Shown here piece by piece: positions 33,380-36,265 of a stretch of 36,265 nt of DNA. The translations under genes were made by a program, and so were the position numbers. The notes under the pieces were generated by a model, which saw only the letters and a list, made by a program, of their open reading frames with translations, searched no databases and was not told the origin of the DNA. The stretch comes from Mesorhizobium sp. B2-7-1 (GTDB lineage: Bacteria; Pseudomonadota; Alphaproteobacteria; Rhizobiales; Rhizobiaceae), in NCBI RefSeq assembly GCF_006440735.1, contig NZ_VFUA01000064.1, positions 1 through 36,265 of the forward strand, written 5' to 3'. Position 1 is the first letter of the stretch. Every line of letters starts with the position of its first letter.

Positions 33380-33574
33380 ATGGGCATGGTCCTGTCTTTT
33401 GTGCCGCGAGCGGCATCTGTAAATCGAGCAAGTCACGACACCACTACGGCGGCGGCGGTCATCATTTTCCCCGGCGTGCGCTATGAGTTGCGTCCGCAGG
33501 CCGATGAGGCCCGGCCGCGCGACAGCGGCTCCGACAGGCCAGGCTCTCCGCCACCTGCCAGGCCGCATCACTGA
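33380..33574 (+). CDS. Small conserved-looking protein of 64 residues
   Basis: A short ORF starting MGMVLSFVPRAASVNRASHD with a compact hydrophobic core AAAVIIFPGVRYELRP and a polar Pro/Arg-rich tail. I recall short rhizobial proteins with an IIFPGVRYE core, but cannot verify this. The ATG at 33380 has GAGAGGGA upstream at a somewhat long distance; the frame opens at 33329. It faces away from DUF2336 and converges with the DUF1254 gene 14 bases further on. Its function is unknown. Confidence 0.6.
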   Translation: MGMVLSFVPRAASVNRASHDTTTAAAVIIFPGVRYELRPQADEARPRDSGSDRPGSPPPARPHH

Positions 33575-33588
33575 TCGGCTCGCCTTTC

Positions 33589-34137
33589 TCAGTAGTCCTG
33601 CAATTCGCAGGCGCTCTGCTCGAGGAAGCGTGACACGATCGGCTTCCAGCTCTCGTCCGGCACGAAGGCACGGACGACGAAGATGCCTTCCTCGATCGGC
33701 GCCTCGACGAAGATCGCGCCCTGCAGATCCTCCGGAAGGTCGCGCCGCACATCGATCATCTGCGCCGGTGTCAGCACCACGGCATCGAGCTTCTCGCCAT
33801 TGGCGTTGTGATCGTTGAAGGAATAGATGTTGTGGCCGTTGCGGTCGTAGACCGAAGCCGACCAGAACGGCACGTCGCCCGGCGCCCTGATCCTGACCAG
33901 CCCGTCGGCGAGGTCGAAGCGGCACGCGGCGGCATAAAACAGCGGATCGACCGATTTCACCACCGGCGCGCCGCCAGCCTCGGCGTCGAGCCGCGTCATC
34001 TTGTAGAGGTCCGAAGCCATCGCCAGCCGCGACCAGGCATCGCGTTCGGAAAATTCCGGCACCAGGAACAGCACCGCGATGTGCACGATGCCGGCGCCGA
34101 GCAGGCCGAGGATCAGGGCGTGCAGCAGGCTACGCAT
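33589..34137 (-). CDS. DUF1254-domain membrane-anchored protein
   Basis: A 182-residue protein with an N-terminal membrane helix (MRSLLHALILGLLGAGIVHIAVLF). A domain of the DUF1254 type follows: VKSVDPLFYAAACRFDLADGLVRIRAPGDVPFWSASVYDRNGHNIYSFND. Residues about 25-180 should face the periplasm. DUF1254 usually forms the N-terminal half of ~450-residue proteins with DUF1214; here it is a separate, short protein made from the second gene of a pair. Its ATG overlaps the end of the DUF1214 gene by eight bases. No function is established. Confidence 0.8.
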   Translation of the reverse strand: MRSLLHALILGLLGAGIVHIAVLFLVPEFSERDAWSRLAMASDLYKMTRLDAEAGGAPVVKSVDPLFYAAACRFDLADGLVRIRAPGDVPFWSASVYDRNGHNIYSFNDHNANGEKLDAVVLTPAQMIDVRRDLPEDLQGAIFVEAPIEEGIFVVRAFVPDESWKPIVSRFLEQSACELQDY

Positions 34138-34714
34138 TGCAGCCAGCCTTCAGGATGCGCGGCAGCGTGACGTCCGAGAGGCCGGTGCTCGAGGCGATCG
34201 GCGTGTCATAGAAGGTCAGCACGAAATACATCTTGCCGGAGCCGCCGGTCAGCAGCCAGTTGCCGGGAGCCGGGCGGCTGCCGACGGAAATGACGACGGA
34301 ATTGTCGGGCCGGCGCAGCACTTCGTAGGATTGCAGCGCCGATTGCCTCGGCTTGCCGGTGTCGATCACGCCAAGCGACTGGTCGGCGGCATAGAGCGTC
34401 CAGAAGCGAGCGGTGGGATAACCGCCTTCGATCGTATAGGCGCATTCGCGTTTCAGCGGCTCGCCCGCGTCGTCGCGCTCGGCGACGAAGGCAAGCCCCT
34501 CGGCCTGGCCGAGCGCCAGCACGCCCTCGCGCGCCACGCGCGCCTTAGAGTAGGGGTCGGCTGCCAAAGTCCCGACTTCGGGAAAAGCGGTCCACTGGCC
34601 GATGCGGATCGCGCCGACGCCGTCCTGCGCATTGAGCGCATACCAGACGCTGTAGCCGCCAAGCCCGATGGCTATGGCAAGCGAAAGCAGCGTCAGGATG
34701 GCGTTCTTGAGCAT
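34130..34714 (-). CDS. DUF1214-domain membrane-anchored protein
   Basis: A 194-residue protein. An N-terminal membrane helix (MLKNAILTLLSLAIAIGLGG, then YSVWYAL) precedes a DUF1214-type domain with ECAYTIEGGYPTARFWTLYAADQSLGV, LRRPDNSVVISVGSRPAPGNWLLTGGSGKMYFVLTFYDTPI and SDVTLPRILKAGCNA at the end. It would be anchored in the inner membrane with its domain outside. The ATG at 34714 is chosen because the membrane helix follows directly; the frame is open to 34771. It overlaps the DUF1254 gene by eight bases, so the two are co-translated and probably form a complex. Confidence 0.83.
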   Translation of the reverse strand: MLKNAILTLLSLAIAIGLGGYSVWYALNAQDGVGAIRIGQWTAFPEVGTLAADPYSKARVAREGVLALGQAEGLAFVAERDDAGEPLKRECAYTIEGGYPTARFWTLYAADQSLGVIDTGKPRQSALQSYEVLRRPDNSVVISVGSRPAPGNWLLTGGSGKMYFVLTFYDTPIASSTGLSDVTLPRILKAGCNA

Positions 34715-34795
34715 GAGAGCCGCAAACAGAGGAGGTTGCCCGGGATATCGCGGCGCGGGGTGCCGTGGCAAGCCGGCTTCACGCGAGGGATGGCT

Positions 34796-34897
34796 GGATC
34801 AGGACGACGTTTCGCTGATACGTCGTCCTGATCCAATTTTTTGTTGGAGCATAATCTTATCCGAAAACCGGTTCCCACTTTTCGGGATTATGCTCTA
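34796..34897. repeat. Two-hairpin mosaic repeat (palindromes C + B), copy 2, inverted
   Basis: Palindrome C (34796-34834) has perfect 15-base arms GGATCAGGACGACGT and ACGTCGTCCTGATCC around a 9-base loop. The linker AATTTTTTGTTG is followed by palindrome B (34847-34897), GAGCATAATCTTATCCGAAAA against TTTTCGGGATTATGCTCTA. It is the inverted counterpart of 3539-3641. Its right end supplies the TAG stop of the PBP1A gene. Confidence 0.88.
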
Positions 34898-36265
34898 AAG
34901 CGCCGAAAGCGTCTCCGGCAAAGTGGGCGCATCGAGCACTGGCGCGGCCTGGAAAGCCTTGGTCATGTCCCGCAGCGTCTGGCTGGTGCGGCTGGAAAGC
35001 ACCGGCGGGCGTTCGGCCTCGGCTTGGGCCGCCGCCGCGTCGGCTTCCTTCTTCGCCGCTTCCTCTGCCTTGGCCGCGACCTCCGGATCGACCCATGGAT
35101 GATCGAGACCGGGGATCGGCTTCAGGTCGATATTCTGGTGCGCGTAGACCATCAGCCGCTGCCAGACCATCGCCGGCAGCGTGCCGCCCGTCATCTTGTT
35201 GGTCGCTGTGAAGTCGTCATTGCCGAGCCAGACGGCGGCCGTGTAATTGCCGGTGAAACCGACGAACCAGGCGTCGCGATAGGATTGCGTCGTGCCTGTC
35301 TTGCCGGCCACGACGATGTTGGGCAATTGCGCGCGCCGCGCCGTGCCGATCGCCGGCACCGCCGCCAGCATCGTGTTCATGTATTTCAGCGCCTTTTCCG
35401 ACAGCACGCGATGCGGCGGCGGCGCGTCCTTGGCCCAGTCATAGACCACCTCACCGGTGCGGGTGACGAGTTGGGTGATGCCGTGGCGGGAGCCGACGAA
35501 ACCGTTCTGGGCAAAGACGCTGTAGCCGGTCGCCTGGTCCATCACCGTCATGCCCGATGTGCCGAGCACCATGGTCTTGTGCGATTCCAGCGGCGATTCG
35601 ACGCCCATCGATTCCGCCATCGCCTTGATCGGGGGGATGCCCAGGTAATCCTTGGCGAGCCGCACCGGCACGGTGTTGATCGACTTGGCGATCGCCGTGA
35701 GCAGCGTGACATTGCCGGCCGAGCCGCCATTGTAATTATGCGGCGACCAGCCGCCCCAGGTGATCGCGCCGCCCGAAACGACCGAATCCGGCGTGAAGCC
35801 ATGCTCCATCGCGGTGGCATAGACATAGGGCTTGAAGGAGGAGCCGGTCTGGCGCAGCGCCTTGGTGGCGCGGTTGAACTGGCTGGTGCCATAATCGCGG
35901 CCGCCGACGATGGCGCGCACCGCGCCGTTGGTCTCGATCACCACCACCGCGCCTTCGGTGACGTTGTATTCCTTGCCGAATTGCCGCAGATGGAACTCGA
36001 CCGACTCTTCCGCGGCCTTCTGGATATTCGCGTCGAACGTGGTGTGGGCGACCAGCGAGTGCTGGCCGGGCTTGGCGATCTTCTTCACCTCGTCGAAGGC
36101 CCAGTCGAGGAAGTAATCCGGGCTCTTCTGCTCGCCGCGGTCGACGACGTCGGCCGGATGCAGCCGCGCCTGCAGCACCTGGCCCTCGGTCATGAAACCG
36201 GCGTCGACCAGATTGGACAGCACGACATTGGCGCGCGCGCGCGCCAATGTCGTGCTGTCCAATCT
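34895..36265 (-). CDS. mrcA: Penicillin-binding protein 1A, C-terminal transpeptidase part (runs off the right edge)
   Basis: A class A PBP that polymerises and cross-links peptidoglycan at the inner membrane. The transpeptidase motifs are intact: SSFK (35842-35831), SIN (35683-35675) and KTGT (35302-35291). The end of the glycosyltransferase-linker region is also visible (ARANVVLSNLVDAGFMTEGQ). An Ala/Glu-rich tail (about residues 390-415 of the visible part) follows the catalytic domain. The glycosyltransferase domain is missing because the gene crosses the edge. The first visible residues, upstream of ARARANVVL, come from a fold-back palindrome (36210-36265) and are probably false. The stop codon is supplied by a repeat. 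Confidence 0.92.
   Translation of the reverse strand, partial: RLDSTTLARARANVVLSNLVDAGFMTEGQVLQARLHPADVVDRGEQKSPDYFLDWAFDEVKKIAKPGQHSLVAHTTFDANIQKAAEESVEFHLRQFGKEYNVTEGAVVVIETNGAVRAIVGGRDYGTSQFNRATKALRQTGSSFKPYVYATAMEHGFTPDSVVSGGAITWGGWSPHNYNGGSAGNVTLLTAIAKSINTVPVRLAKDYLGIPPIKAMAESMGVESPLESHKTMVLGTSGMTVMDQATGYSVFAQNGFVGSRHGITQLVTRTGEVVYDWAKDAPPPHRVLSEKALKYMNTMLAAVPAIGTARRAQLPNIVVAGKTGTTQSYRDAWFVGFTGNYTAAVWLGNDDFTATNKMTGGTLPAMVWQRLMVYAHQNIDLKPIPGLDHPWVDPEVAAKAEEAAKKEADAAAAQAEAERPPVLSSRTSQTLRDMTKAFQAAPVLDAPTLPETLSAL
36210..36265. repeat. Perfect 56-base palindrome at the window edge (likely fold-back artefact)
   Basis: The last 28 bases are the exact reverse complement of the 28 before them, with no spacer, centred at 36237/36238 in a GCGCGCGCGC run. 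The left arm is genuine PBP1A coding sequence; the right arm is the same sequence inverted. A perfect inverted copy inside a conserved coding region that ends at the edge points to an assembly or template-switch artefact. Confidence 0.85.

Noticed and set aside
36200..36265. The visible first residues (MDSTTLARAR) as the true PBP1A start
   Set aside because: They are encoded by the fold-back arm of the edge palindrome, and the glycosyltransferase domain is missing.

Overview
The window looks like a chromosomal segment of a Rhizobiales bacterium, most likely Mesorhizobium or a close relative in the Phyllobacteriaceae. Supporting signs are the high GC content, a betI-betC choline-sulfate locus, a MucR/Ros-type regulator, the lineage-typical small families DUF1491, DUF2336 and DUF5330, a B12-dependent methylmalonyl-CoA mutase in two subunits, and many rhizobial-type palindromic intergenic mosaic elements. 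I see no rRNA, tRNA, CRISPR array, transposase or integrase.

Layout. 1-933: the betI repressor and the start of choline-sulfatase betC, with a clear BetI operator upstream. 1215-3541: an SCP2-type thiolase and an R. etli-type L-asparaginase. 3629-8018: two toxin-antitoxin modules (DUF1778/GNAT acetyltransferase and AbrB/Doc) flank a methyltransferase, a Tat-exported beta-helix repeat protein and a GreA-like factor. 8022-13359: both methylmalonyl-CoA mutase subunits and a divergent HerA-like ATPase. 13498-19004: a BKACE-type enzyme, a frameshifted LysE exporter, a PaiB-like flavoprotein with a divergent MocR regulator, an L,D-transpeptidase and a haloacid dehalogenase. 19156-22499: a fold-type-IV aminotransferase, Fe/Mn superoxide dismutase and two c-type cytochromes. 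22511-26137: an unusual Lon-N-domain fusion, a SET-domain protein and oligopeptidase B. 26247-28696: a secreted SH3-like protein, MucR, SufE and DUF5330. 29190-36265: a membrane histidine kinase overlapping a membrane peptidoglycan-binding protein, DUF1491, DUF2336, a small ORF, a DUF1214/DUF1254 pair and a truncated PBP1A.

Most genes are ordinary housekeeping or catabolic genes, and I see no large undescribed multi-gene system. The most distinctive signal is a population of short palindromic repeats, at least five palindrome types. Most are built as two hairpins joined by an A-rich linker. Several sit exactly at gene 3' ends and supply the stop codon. Other points for a second look are the promoter/operator architectures of the two toxin-antitoxin loci, near-consensus CtrA-like boxes before the histidine kinase and DUF2336 genes, the small-domain/Lon fusion, a one-base frameshift in lysE, and a perfect 56-bp fold-back palindrome at the right edge that is probably an assembly artefact.
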